DNA of 64,000 nucleotides, from contig NZ_CP007212.1 of NCBI RefSeq assembly GCF_001411805.1, positions 3,038,001 through 3,102,000 on the forward strand, written 5' to 3'. The notes beneath the pieces are model-generated. The model was not told where the DNA came from. It saw nothing but the letters and a program-made list of their open reading frames with translations, and ran no database searches. Made by a program: the position numbers and the translations under genes. Positions 55,890-63,850 of the stretch are shown here, in pieces. This stretch comes from Burkholderia plantarii (lineage in GTDB: Bacteria; Pseudomonadota; Gammaproteobacteria; Burkholderiales; Burkholderiaceae). Numbering within the stretch: the first letter of the stretch is position 1; every line of letters starts with the position of its first letter.

Positions 55890-56303
55890 GACGGTTGCAG
55901 AGCATATTTCCCGACGCGTCGTCGATAGCGGCGGTTACGAAGTCCGGGCAGAGCCGCGGAATCATGGTCGTGCAAAAAACCGGGCGGTCGGGGCGATCGG
56001 CGGTCCGGCTATCTTTCGCGAGATCAAGAGCGGGGCACGTCCGGGCGGCATCAAGGACGCGGGCACGGAACGAGAAGCTTTGGACAAGCGGCGTATGGTG
56101 CTTCGGTGGGGCGCCGGAGGATACCGAGTACGCGGTCTGCGAAACTTGGTGAATCTCTGCGACGATCGGAAAAGAGGCGAAAGAGAAGTGCGAGCGAAAC
56201 GCAGCCGTGACGGCGCGCGCGCGATTGAAAAACACCAGCCACGGCCACTGGATCGCGCGGCATCGCGAGCGCCATGCCTTCGCGGTGCGTGGGCTGCCAC
56301 GCC
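55890..56303. other. Intergenic, no gene recognised
   Basis: Stretch between the vapC remnant and the convergent AraC regulator gene. The vapC frame runs through it, but composition and sequence give no protein family signal. Possibly decayed sequence. Confidence 0.4.
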
Positions 56304-57278
56304 TCACGCCGCTTCGTCCTGCATCGCGCGACGCCCGCGGTCGCGGCTGCGCGCGCGCCATTGCGCCGGCGTCACGCCCACCTGCCGCTTGAACACGCGC
56401 TGGAACGCGGCATCGGACTGGTAGCCGACGCGCTCGCCGATCTCCGCGACCGACAGCGTGCCCTCGCCGAGCAGCTTGCCAGCCACCGTCATGCGGATCT
56501 CCGTGAGCAGATCGCTGGCCGAGCGACCGAGCGCCTCGTCGAAGTGCCGCGCGAAGGTCGCGCGCGACATGTGGCACAGCTCGGCCAGTTCGGGCAGCGT
56601 CCACGGCCGCTCGGGCGCATCGAACATCGCCATGAGCGCCGGCTGCAGGCGCGGGCGCGCGGCCAGCGCGAGCAGGCCGCGCGGCGGCTCGCCCGACTCG
56701 CTCGCGAAACGCATCGCCAGCGCGAACAGCGCGCCCGACAGATGGTTGACGAGCGCCATGCTGCCCGCGCCGAGTTCGGCCGACTCCTCGCGCATCAGCT
56801 CGACGAGCCGCGTCAGGCGGTTCGTGCCCGGCGCCTCGCCGCCGGCCTCGTCGCTTGCCGGTGCCGAGGTCCTGACCAGCAGACGGCCCGGCAGATGGTC
56901 GCGCAGCAACTGCTGCGGCATCGCCGGCAACAGGAAACGCCCGCACAAGACGTCGGCCGGCGCGCCGCGCCCCTGGTTCGTCACCACTTCCAGGCCATCG
57001 ACGAACTGCGTCGTCGATCCCGCCGGCTTCCTGCCGCTGCCGTCGTGCAGCGCGTGCAACGCGCCCGACGGCAGCATCACGATGTCGCCGGCCCGCATCG
57101 CCAGCGGCGGGCCGTTGCCGTCCTCGAACAGCGCCTCGCCGCTCAGCAGCACGTGATAGTGAATCTCGTGCTCGGCCGCCGCCGCACTCTGGATGCGCCA
57201 CGGCGCGCCGAACTGGCAGCGTGCTTCCAGTTCGCCCGTCACGGGCATCAAGGCCAGCAGGCGGCTCAGCAGGTCCAT
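56304..57278 (-). CDS. AraC-family regulator with N-terminal cupin
   Basis: Transcription factor of 324 residues. The N-terminal half (1-200) is a cupin of the AraC_N/cupin_6 type (HYHVLLSGEALFEDG; MRAGDIVMLPSG). The C-terminal 100 residues form the double helix-turn-helix, with LPELAELCHMSRATFARHFDEALG and LSVAEIGERVGYQSDAAFQRVFKR. No flanking enzyme gene suggests its target. The start at 57278 (MDLLSRLLALMPV) gives the common N terminus; AT-rich sequence upstream (57340-57410) may be its promoter. Confidence 0.88.
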   Translation of the reverse strand: MDLLSRLLALMPVTGELEARCQFGAPWRIQSAAAAEHEIHYHVLLSGEALFEDGNGPPLAMRAGDIVMLPSGALHALHDGSGRKPAGSTTQFVDGLEVVTNQGRGAPADVLCGRFLLPAMPQQLLRDHLPGRLLVRTSAPASDEAGGEAPGTNRLTRLVELMREESAELGAGSMALVNHLSGALFALAMRFASESGEPPRGLLALAARPRLQPALMAMFDAPERPWTLPELAELCHMSRATFARHFDEALGRSASDLLTEIRMTVAGKLLGEGTLSVAEIGERVGYQSDAAFQRVFKRQVGVTPAQWRARSRDRGRRAMQDEAA

Positions 57279-57430
57279 CGGGGGCTCCGGGTCGGGTCGT
57301 CGGGGTGGCACAGAAAAGTGTTGGCGATGCTCGACAGGTTGAGATAATAAAGCATCGAAAATACGAATAATATGATCGATTGACTCAATTCATTCATCGT
57401 GATGCCGATTTCCGGGCCGTGAAACGACAG

Positions 57431-57467
57431 CGCCCTGCCGCTCACGCGATGCGCGAGCGGCAGGGCG
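57431..57467 (-). terminator. Hairpin after the transglycosylase gene
   Basis: A perfect 13-bp stem (CGCCCTGCCGCTC / GAGCGGCAGGGCG, 11-base loop) lies 29 bases after the stop of the harpin-like gene on the minus strand. The T run is weak. Confidence 0.6.
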
Positions 57468-57495
57468 CCGGGAAAATGTGCCGGGACGCGTGCGT

Positions 57496-58332
57496 TCAGG
57501 TGGTGGCCAGACCCGACTCCTGCGCGGCCTGCGTGACCTTCTGCACGTAGGTCGGGTCGCCCGTGCCGGCCGGCGTCGAGTTCAGGTTGCCGAGGTCGAC
57601 GCCGTTCGGGCCGGAGTTGTAGGCGCGCAGCGCTGCGTCCATGTTGCCGCCAAACTGCGTGGCGAGATCCTTCATGTAGTTCGCGCCGGCACGGATGTTG
57701 TCGGCCGGGTTCGAGATATCGCCACCACCGTACTTCTGGAACTCGTCCGGGCCGAGCTGCATCAGCCCGCCGCCCGGCGTGTCGGCGACGCCCTTCGACT
57801 CCTGCCAGATCTGGCCGGCCAGAATGCCGGGCGGCACGCCCGTGGCCTGCGAGGCCGACATGATCTCGCTGTTGTACTTGCTGGCAACCTGCTGCGGAGT
57901 CATGTCGCCGCCGGAGGTGGCCGGCGGCGATTGCACGGCCGAGGCGGAGGCGGGCTGCGGCGTGGTCGTGGCGTCAGTGGTTGGGGTGGTCGACGTGGCT
58001 GCGTCAGCGCTCGGGATTGCACCCGATGCGGCGCCAGTTGCCGGCGTGGCGGCGGGGGCGGCTGCCGCGAGAGTGGACGGCGCGCCGACACCCCCACTGC
58101 CCAGCCCGCCGCCGCCGAACGACGGCATGCCACCGCCGCCGCCCCCTCCGCCACCCACGCCGCCGACCGACGGCGACGGGTTGTTGTTCAGGCTGGCGGT
58201 CATCTGCAGCGCGGCAATCAGTGCGCGAATCAATTGCTCGATCTGCTGGAGTTGCTGCAGCGCCTGGCTGACGGCGGAATTTTGCGTCGGGTCGAAACTG
58301 CTCGAACCGACCGAACTCACGGACAACGACAT
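57496..58332 (-). CDS. Harpin-like protein with lytic transglycosylase domain
   Basis: Protein of 278 residues. The N-terminal 60 residues are Ser/Gln/Leu-rich with an amphipathic helix (QALQQLQQIEQLIRALIAAL at about 23-42), then a poly-Gly stretch (57-68) and an Ala/Thr/Pro linker to about 140; no Cys, no Sec signal. The C-terminal 130 residues are a transglycosylase SLT domain with E178 in GQIWQESKG followed by GLMQLGP and AYNSGP. Harpin-type heads and such enzymes are found among type III secretion-associated proteins of plant pathogens, so export by that route is inferred. No other secretion gene is in the window. Confidence 0.78.
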   Translation of the reverse strand: MSLSVSSVGSSSFDPTQNSAVSQALQQLQQIEQLIRALIAALQMTASLNNNPSPSVGGVGGGGGGGGGMPSFGGGGLGSGGVGAPSTLAAAAPAATPATGAASGAIPSADAATSTTPTTDATTTPQPASASAVQSPPATSGGDMTPQQVASKYNSEIMSASQATGVPPGILAGQIWQESKGVADTPGGGLMQLGPDEFQKYGGGDISNPADNIRAGANYMKDLATQFGGNMDAALRAYNSGPNGVDLGNLNSTPAGTGDPTYVQKVTQAAQESGLATT

Positions 58333-58539
58333 GGACGTCTCCCTCTGAGGACGGCGTGACGGATATTCCGGAACTCTAGGCCTGCCGCGCGAACGGCGGC
58401 CGGGCGGCGCGAAGGCCGCGACGGGGATGCGAAAGCAGGGGGCGCGGGGCGAGCATCATGTCGTCGGCAAGCCGACGCGCCGGACGGCCGAGGGGGCTGG
58501 CGGGGCGCGCGCGGAGTTTGCTATACTCTCGCTCTTGCT

Positions 58540-58629
58540 GGAGAGATGGATGAGTGGTTTAAGTCGCACGCCTGGAAAGCGTGTATAGGTTTACGCCTAT
58601 CGGGGGTTCGAATCCCCCTCTCTCCGCCA
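58540..58629 (+). tRNA. tRNA-Ser (GGA)
   Basis: 90-base cloverleaf with the long variable arm of class II tRNAs, starting GGAGAGATGGATGAG and ending with encoded CCA. The anticodon loop CTGGAAA contains GGA. It is followed at once by an integrase gene, so it is the attachment site of the island. Confidence 0.96.
58605..58629 (+). other. Left attachment site (attL) in the tRNA-Ser 3' end
   Basis: Tyrosine recombinase islands commonly integrate in the T-arm/acceptor end of tRNA genes and keep the tRNA intact. The gene stays whole here and the integrase starts 56 bases downstream, so recombination probably lies in this segment. The matching right copy is not in the window. Confidence 0.6.
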
Positions 58630-58637
58630 GGATTCCC

Positions 58638-58680
58638 AAACCCTTGTAGAATAAGGCTTTCCAAGCAAAATCAAGGGTTT
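58638..58680. repeat. Inverted repeat at the island junction
   Basis: AAACCCTTG (58638-58646) and CAAGGGTTT (58672-58680) flank 25 bases between the tRNA and the integrase start. It may be recombinase-binding arms, or a terminator-like structure for the tRNA. Perfect 9-bp arms. Confidence 0.6.
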
Positions 58681-58684
58681 AAGC

Positions 58685-60217
58685 ATGGTGGACAAGGTGG
58701 GTGGTACACCGGGACAAATGACAAACCACCTCACGCGTCGTGGCGCTCGCTACTACTTCCGCCGCAAAATTCCCAAAGCGCTCCATGCCCACTACGGCAA
58801 GCAGGAAATCGTCCGTGCGCTTGGGACCTCTGACTACTCCGAAGCGAAACGCCTTGCGGCTGTGCAGACCGTTATCACAGACGCGGAATGGGCCGCGCTC
58901 GCTGCGGCACTGGCCGCACCTCAGCACCTTGATGAAGGTATGGCGGATGTGGTCCAGCACGAGGTAGAAGGTGACGCCGAATGGGAGGCAGACCTTTCCG
59001 CAAATCCGGGGTGGCATGACGCTGCGGCCGAGGGGCGCAAGCAAGCGCGCGAATCCATGGACACGCTACTTAGCTCCATGGGCCTCCCTACGCCCCAACA
59101 ACTCGACCACCTGAACGCGTTTGGCGGCTTTGATGCCGACAACATGCCGTCGCTCGACAAGGCTCGGAAGGCGCGACGATTGATAAATGCGCCCGTTTCT
59201 TCGCCGGGCATTCCTGCATCGATCTCCCCGACGCACACGGGAACACCGCCGCCGTCGCTGCTAGATACAGTCAGCCTCGCTGATCTCTGCGACCGATGGG
59301 CGACGGAGCGAAAACCCGCCGCACGCTCGGTTGCCAAATACAATAAGGCGGTTGAGCGCTTCTATTTGCTCGTGGGCCGTGTTCCTATCGAACACATCAC
59401 ACGCCGTCACGTTGTCGAATTTAAAGATAGGTTGGTTGAGACGGGAGTCAGCATTCCCCAAACGAATCACACGCTTGATTGCTTGGGCACGCTATTCAAT
59501 TTTGGCCTGACCAATGACTTAGTGCAGTCGAACGTGGCCCGTGGAGTCAAGCTGATTGACAATCGGTCTAGCAAGGCCAAGCGACTCCCGTACACACTTG
59601 ACCAACTCCGCATCATCTGTGCAAACCTACCGCGCCCGCGAGACGATCGTGAGGGGTTCTGGCTACCGCTGCTCGGCCTCTATACCGGCGCACGTTTAGC
59701 CGAACTATGCCAACTTACGCCCTCTGATGTGCGAGAGGAAACGTATTTCGACGCGGACGGGGAGCGCCGCGCATGGTGCATCTACATCAATAACGACAGC
59801 GACGGTAAGCGCGTTAAGACTGCTAGCAGCGTCCGTCGTATTCCTATCCATCCGGTCCTGATCGAGCAGGGGTTTATTGATCTTGCCAAATCTCGCTTTG
59901 GCAAGCTCCGCATTTTCGATCTTGAGCCTAATAAGGCGGGAGAGTTTGGGCAGGATTTTTCAAAGGTATACGGGAAGTTTCTGCGCGGCACATGCGGCAT
60001 AACTGATCCGAAGCGCGTCTTTCACTCGTATAGGCACACATTCAAAGACGTATGCCGCGAATGCGGTATTAGCAAGGAACTAGCGGACGCAATGCAGGGG
60101 CACGACGACGGCGATAGCTCGTCAGAGTACGGGGGGGAATTTTATCCATTGCGACCACTCGTCCAGGCGATTACGACATATCAAATCAGGGGACTGACGT
60201 TACCTCCTGTGCAATAA
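58685..60217 (+). CDS. int: Tyrosine recombinase/integrase
   Basis: Site-specific recombinase of 510 residues. The N-terminal LTRRGARYYFRRKIPKAL segment is the DUF6538-type arm domain, a core-binding region lies at about 195-300, and the catalytic domain at 305-490. The catalytic residues are visible as R337 (YTGARLAEL), H447-x-x-R450 (FHSYRH), H473 (QGHDDG) and nucleophile Y482 (SSEYGG). The set is complete, so the enzyme may be active. A start at 58718 is also possible. Position beside tRNA-Ser identifies it as the island integrase. Confidence 0.94.
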   Translation: MVDKVGGTPGQMTNHLTRRGARYYFRRKIPKALHAHYGKQEIVRALGTSDYSEAKRLAAVQTVITDAEWAALAAALAAPQHLDEGMADVVQHEVEGDAEWEADLSANPGWHDAAAEGRKQARESMDTLLSSMGLPTPQQLDHLNAFGGFDADNMPSLDKARKARRLINAPVSSPGIPASISPTHTGTPPPSLLDTVSLADLCDRWATERKPAARSVAKYNKAVERFYLLVGRVPIEHITRRHVVEFKDRLVETGVSIPQTNHTLDCLGTLFNFGLTNDLVQSNVARGVKLIDNRSSKAKRLPYTLDQLRIICANLPRPRDDREGFWLPLLGLYTGARLAELCQLTPSDVREETYFDADGERRAWCIYINNDSDGKRVKTASSVRRIPIHPVLIEQGFIDLAKSRFGKLRIFDLEPNKAGEFGQDFSKVYGKFLRGTCGITDPKRVFHSYRHTFKDVCRECGISKELADAMQGHDDGDSSSEYGGEFYPLRPLVQAITTYQIRGLTLPPVQ

Positions 60218-60790
60218 AGCCTAGCTGCAACGACATACATCTTGCTTGGTCGGCCCGGGGACGGCACATGCCGTTCCAATGCCACTACGTGTATGAGGCT
60301 GGACTAGCCTAAACAGAAGCATCAGATCGCCTGACTTCGTTCGGCAAGTTTGCGACAGTCGACAGCCGGTGTCAGCGGGCGCTTGAATGACGCTTCCCCA
60401 ATAGCACGCGAGTGTTTATTCGCTGTGCAATGTGCGGTCGTTTGTTGAACACGCGGGGCGAGTACATCCGAGAATTGATCTTCGAGCCTCAATGGCAAGG
60501 ACGGAGGTGGCACCCGCCGCAGGGATAAGCTTGCCCCGTCTCAACCCGAGCAGCCGGGCAATGGTGGACGCGCAGGCAAGCCTTGCATCGCAGGACGCGC
60601 AGATATTGGGCAACCGGGCATTGTCGCAGAAGGAGTCTGGTTCACCAATTCCCGCTGGATAAATGCGCCCATCCCGCGCATGCAGCGTACGCGGGCGGGC
60701 GAGTGGCGTAAGCGGCCGCAAATAGATGCAGCACAACTAGGTCCGGGTCTGCTACGATGCCAGCACATATAACCCAGTCACTGTTCATTC
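60218..60790. other. Island spacer, no supported gene
   Basis: About 570 bases between the integrase and the first HEPN-motif gene. Composition is mixed. Overlapping frames on both strands (60416-60736) have no recognised motifs. Possibly remnants of earlier insertions. Confidence 0.4.
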
Positions 60791-61960
60791 ATGAACCTGC
60801 AAACCCATATTCCCGAAGCGCTATGGGACGCGATCCGCGTGGCTTACGAAGCGGAGAATTATTCCCATTCGATACTTGACGCAACGCACTTTATTAGCAA
60901 TTTGCTGCGCGAGCGTGCTGGCGTAGACGGTGACGGATCGGCATTGATCGGGCAGGCGCTCGGAGGTGAGAACCCGAAGCTCCGATTGAATGCATTGCAA
61001 ACGGAATCAGACCGAAATGTGCAAAAAGGCTACGAGCAAATTTTGCGAGGAATTTACATCGGCATTCGAAATCCTCGTAGTCACGAGCCAACGCAAGACA
61101 CGCAGGAAACAGCCAATTCTATTATCTTCTTCCTTGGACATCTTGTTGATGTGCTAAGCGCATCGAAGGATGTTTTCACGGTTGCCTCCTTCATGGGCAA
61201 GGTTCGGGACCCTGAATTTGTTGAGTCGCAGCGTTACGCTAATCTTCTAGTCGCAGAAATCCCCACTTTGCGCCTCACTGAAGCCATCACTGCATTGTTT
61301 AAGGAGCGGCTGACACTCGATCTTGGTAAATTGCGATTTTTAACGCGGGCGTTGCTTGACGCTCTTTCGCCTACGCAGACAAACAATTATCTCGCCGTTG
61401 TTTCTGACGAATTGCGCATTGCCACTGAGGATGCTGCAATCAGAACGGCACTACGGTTGCTAAAGCCCGAACTCTGGCAGAATTTGCAGGAACTCCCCCG
61501 GCTACGGATCGAGAACAAACTGATCGCTGGCATCAAGTCTGGCGAAGTGCTGCAGTCAGGCAAAACCAGCTCGTCACTGGCTACGTGGTCGAACACTTTC
61601 CTGGGCCACTTCTCTTTGCGGCAAGAGGCAGCGCGAGCGCTTGTTTCTCGCTTAGAGGAATCAAACCCGAATGCGAGACTCTACGTAGTCAAGTTCTTCT
61701 TTGCTCAGCTTGATGAGGTATTGCTCGAACCTACTTTCATTTCTAGAGCGGTGCGCGCAGTCTCAAACGCGGTCAAGAACGGAGAAGAATCGGTGCGCAG
61801 CAAACTCATAAGTGCCGTGACCTTGCTAAACGCGGACTGGCAGAAACGATTCGCCGAGGCGCTAGAGAGTGAAACGGATCCCGACAATCCGGGGGTTCTA
61901 CTGGATGACGGCACGCCTTTCTTATCGTCACCGGCGAATGAAAACGACATCGCGTTCTAG
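60791..61960 (+). CDS. TIGR02391/Ymh-like protein with HEPN-type motif
   Basis: Protein of 389 residues. The N-terminal 130 residues match the TIGR02391 (Ymh) type seen next to restriction and abortive-infection genes, with the segment YEQILRGIYIGIRNPRSHEP near 81-100. It includes R93-x4-H98, the catalytic pattern of HEPN ribonucleases. The C-terminal 260 residues are mostly helical with no recognised domain. The start is at the ATG after CTGTTCATTC, with a weak ribosome site. A phage-defence role is inferred from family and island setting; no toxin or antitoxin partner is recognised. Codon use is A/T-richer than in neighbours outside the island. Confidence 0.7.
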   Translation: MNLQTHIPEALWDAIRVAYEAENYSHSILDATHFISNLLRERAGVDGDGSALIGQALGGENPKLRLNALQTESDRNVQKGYEQILRGIYIGIRNPRSHEPTQDTQETANSIIFFLGHLVDVLSASKDVFTVASFMGKVRDPEFVESQRYANLLVAEIPTLRLTEAITALFKERLTLDLGKLRFLTRALLDALSPTQTNNYLAVVSDELRIATEDAAIRTALRLLKPELWQNLQELPRLRIENKLIAGIKSGEVLQSGKTSSSLATWSNTFLGHFSLRQEAARALVSRLEESNPNARLYVVKFFFAQLDEVLLEPTFISRAVRAVSNAVKNGEESVRSKLISAVTLLNADWQKRFAEALESETDPDNPGVLLDDGTPFLSSPANENDIAF

Positions 61961-62393
61961 TAGTGGCAGCAGCAGCGGCAAAATATCTCTGCACCTTCGC
62001 CACTGTGGGGGTGCAGCAGATTCTGTATTTTATTCGAGCCAAGCGGTTGAGGTGAAATTGCAAACGATTGTATAAGCGAAGAATTCTGGCCCGAACTACA
62101 CGATTCGAACGTACGGCCCACGACTTACAAAGCCAACGATAGGCTCCCGAGGCAAGCTGGCGAGTGGCGGCTATTCTTTCAGGACGAGACGTAGCATAAA
62201 CTGCAGTCGAACGGCCAAGATGGGCTGCGGATTCAACCCTACGATGCGCGACCGTTGCAGACCGGCCAGAAACAGCATTTCACCGTGACGACTTAGGGAC
62301 GACAATTGACTGCACCCCGGCAGCTCACAACTTCCCTGGAATAGAGTCCCGGATCAAGTAAAATCGTGCGTCCGTTACCGAGAGGCAGACCGA
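61961..62393. other. Island spacer with a tRNA-like remnant
   Basis: About 430 bases without an open gene. It contains the tRNA-like fragment described separately and short unrelated frames. The promoter of the next gene should lie near the end. Confidence 0.4.
62087..62137 (-). other. tRNA-Thr-like remnant
   Basis: On the minus strand the sequence gives a T arm GTACG-TTCGAAT-CGTGT, an acceptor end AGTTCGG-G and an encoded CCA (62087-62089), and before that an anticodon-type loop TTTGTAA with TGT in the anticodon position. The anticodon stem is imperfect and the 5' acceptor is not found. It looks like the 3' half of a decayed tRNA-Thr(TGT). Confidence 0.4.
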
Positions 62394-63299
62394 ATGATTA
62401 AGGATATTTCCACGCTCATTGAAGCGTTGACGAAAGCCGCATGGCCCATTTTAGGATTTTTCCTTGTGTGGCGCTTTCATGACGAGATCGGTTTGATTCT
62501 TCGCAGAGTCGCGGATTTCAAGAAAGGCAAGCTATTTGGCCAAGAAGTGGAAATGGAGGACAAGCTTGATCGCTTAGAAGGGTCAGCGGTGGCTGTGGTA
62601 GAAAAGGTAGCGGCTATTCCGCCCGAGCAAGACACCGTCTACGCCAATCTTGCTTCGGCACAATTTGATTACCTAGTGGAGGCAGCCCGATCGCCCCGTG
62701 CGGCCTTTATGTTGCTGTCCGCAGACGTAGAACGTGAGGCTACGATCGTACTCGCACGAACCGGACAGCTTCGCGGACGGACTGCAGTTCCCTTGGCGAC
62801 GGCAATGCAGGAGATAAGTGGTCTCGTGAGTTTCGGGCTCTCAGATGTGCTTGAGTTGCTAAGCCAGTTTCGCTCCGTCCGTAACGCCATTGTTCATGGT
62901 CAAGCGATAGTTACAGAGAGCGAAATCTTTCGAGCAATTGACTCAGGGTTGAAGTTGCTCAAAGCCCTCAAAGCAGTCCCTTCCGAAAAACATACCGTCA
63001 AGCATGCAAATTTTCCGCTATTCGCCGATGCTAATTGTACCATTCCATTTCCGGAGGCCACTGGGCGACAAGTGTTCGGCTTAATGCTTGAATCGGAGGA
63101 GCCCAGCACCGGTAATAAATTCGATCGTGTATTTCCGTCCACGAACCGCAGCTACAAGATTGGTGAACAGCTCTCGTGGGAATGGGAGCCAAACCGTGTT
63201 TACGGACAGGCATGGTATCGGCACCCTACGGATGGGACACCCACTAAGGCGTGGGATCAATCGATGGAATTTGCGGGGCGGCCACTAGACAAAATCTGA
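62394..63299 (+). CDS. Membrane-anchored protein with HEPN-type motif, unknown function
   Basis: Protein of 301 residues. A hydrophobic helix at about 13-27 (AAWPILGFFLVWRF) suggests a membrane anchor, with a charged, coiled-coil-prone segment next (about 45-75). The middle has QFRSVRNAIVHGQ with R163-x4-H168, the HEPN catalytic pattern; the helical surroundings from 85 to 190 fit. The C-terminal 100 residues look beta-rich (NRSYKIGEQLSWEWEP...WYRHPTDG) and may be a sensing domain. No family name is assigned. The start follows a GAGAGGCAGACCGA leader. A second HEPN-motif gene lies 433 bp upstream on the same strand. Confidence 0.6.
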   Translation: MIKDISTLIEALTKAAWPILGFFLVWRFHDEIGLILRRVADFKKGKLFGQEVEMEDKLDRLEGSAVAVVEKVAAIPPEQDTVYANLASAQFDYLVEAARSPRAAFMLLSADVEREATIVLARTGQLRGRTAVPLATAMQEISGLVSFGLSDVLELLSQFRSVRNAIVHGQAIVTESEIFRAIDSGLKLLKALKAVPSEKHTVKHANFPLFADANCTIPFPEATGRQVFGLMLESEEPSTGNKFDRVFPSTNRSYKIGEQLSWEWEPNRVYGQAWYRHPTDGTPTKAWDQSMEFAGRPLDKI

Positions 63300-63449
63300 T
63301 AGACATAGTGCTACAGGAGACTTTTCGGCAGCCCACTCCAGGGCATCGACTGACGGCTTCCGATGGGATAGCGAACGTGCAGGCAAGCAGACAGAAAGTC
63401 AACCACGAATTAATAACGATCCTCGATGAAGTGACTGCGAAGTAATCTC

Positions 63450-63484
63450 AGACCTGATCCGACGCCGACTGAAAGATCAGGTCT
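63450..63484. terminator. Hairpin between convergent island genes
   Basis: A perfect 10-bp stem (AGACCTGATC / GATCAGGTCT, 15-base loop) lies 13 bases after the end of the adjacent minus-strand gene (63498) and 150 bases after the HEPN-motif gene. No T run on the plus strand. Confidence 0.4.
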
Positions 63485-63497
63485 TGACCTACGCAGA

Positions 63498-63806
63498 TTA
63501 TGTCATTCCGTAGCGCCGGGCCTCCGCAAGCAGATCGCGCCCCCATGTAGCGTCCTTGAGGGCGTCGATGGCCTCCTGCAGCGCCTCCATACCGCAGTCG
63601 GCCACCGCGGCGATTGATTCGCCATTGGCCAGCGCCGTGGCCAAGTAAGCCATGTTCCGCTTGGCATATTCGACGGCATCCTGCGCCACTTCATCGAAAT
63701 ACGCCTCCGGGGCGCCTGATGTCCGCTCGATGTTGTCGGGGAGTGCCGGCACCGACCCCGTGGAGTCGATCATCGCCTGCACCAGCTCATCGTATTTGCT
63801 GCTCAT
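63498..63806 (-). CDS. Small protein of unknown function
   Basis: Acidic, mostly helical protein of 102 residues with no recognised domain. Segments such as YDELVQAMIDSTG and EALQEAIDALKD suggest helical bundles; no signal peptide, membrane segment or Cys cluster (a single Cys near 72). A good ribosome site (GAGAGGTGGTGAGCA) precedes the ATG at 63806. The higher GC than the HEPN genes suggests a different origin. It follows the recombinase-like gene on the same strand and may be cotranscribed. Confidence 0.55.
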   Translation of the reverse strand: MSSKYDELVQAMIDSTGSVPALPDNIERTSGAPEAYFDEVAQDAVEYAKRNMAYLATALANGESIAAVADCGMEALQEAIDALKDATWGRDLLAEARRYGMT

Positions 63807-63850
63807 TGCTCACCACCTCTCTTGTTTGGCGGCCCCTCGACCGCCGGGGG

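Noticed and set aside
55585..56424. Frame that extends the VapC remnant to a 279-codon protein
   Set aside because: Only the first third is PIN domain. The rest has no family signal and follows the loss of the toxin's normal end.
57879..58200. Gly/Ala/Thr-rich tract in the harpin-like gene as a frameshift region
   Set aside because: The frame stays open with a sensible SLT domain after it. Low complexity is normal for harpin-type linkers.
60416..60736. Overlapping frames on both strands between the integrase and the Ymh-like gene
   Set aside because: No recognisable domain on either strand and no basis to prefer one.
63251..63445. GTG-initiated 64-codon frame overlapping the end of the HEPN-motif gene
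   Set aside because: No ribosome site and an unusual start; its end shows some protein-like sequence, but support is too weak to list.
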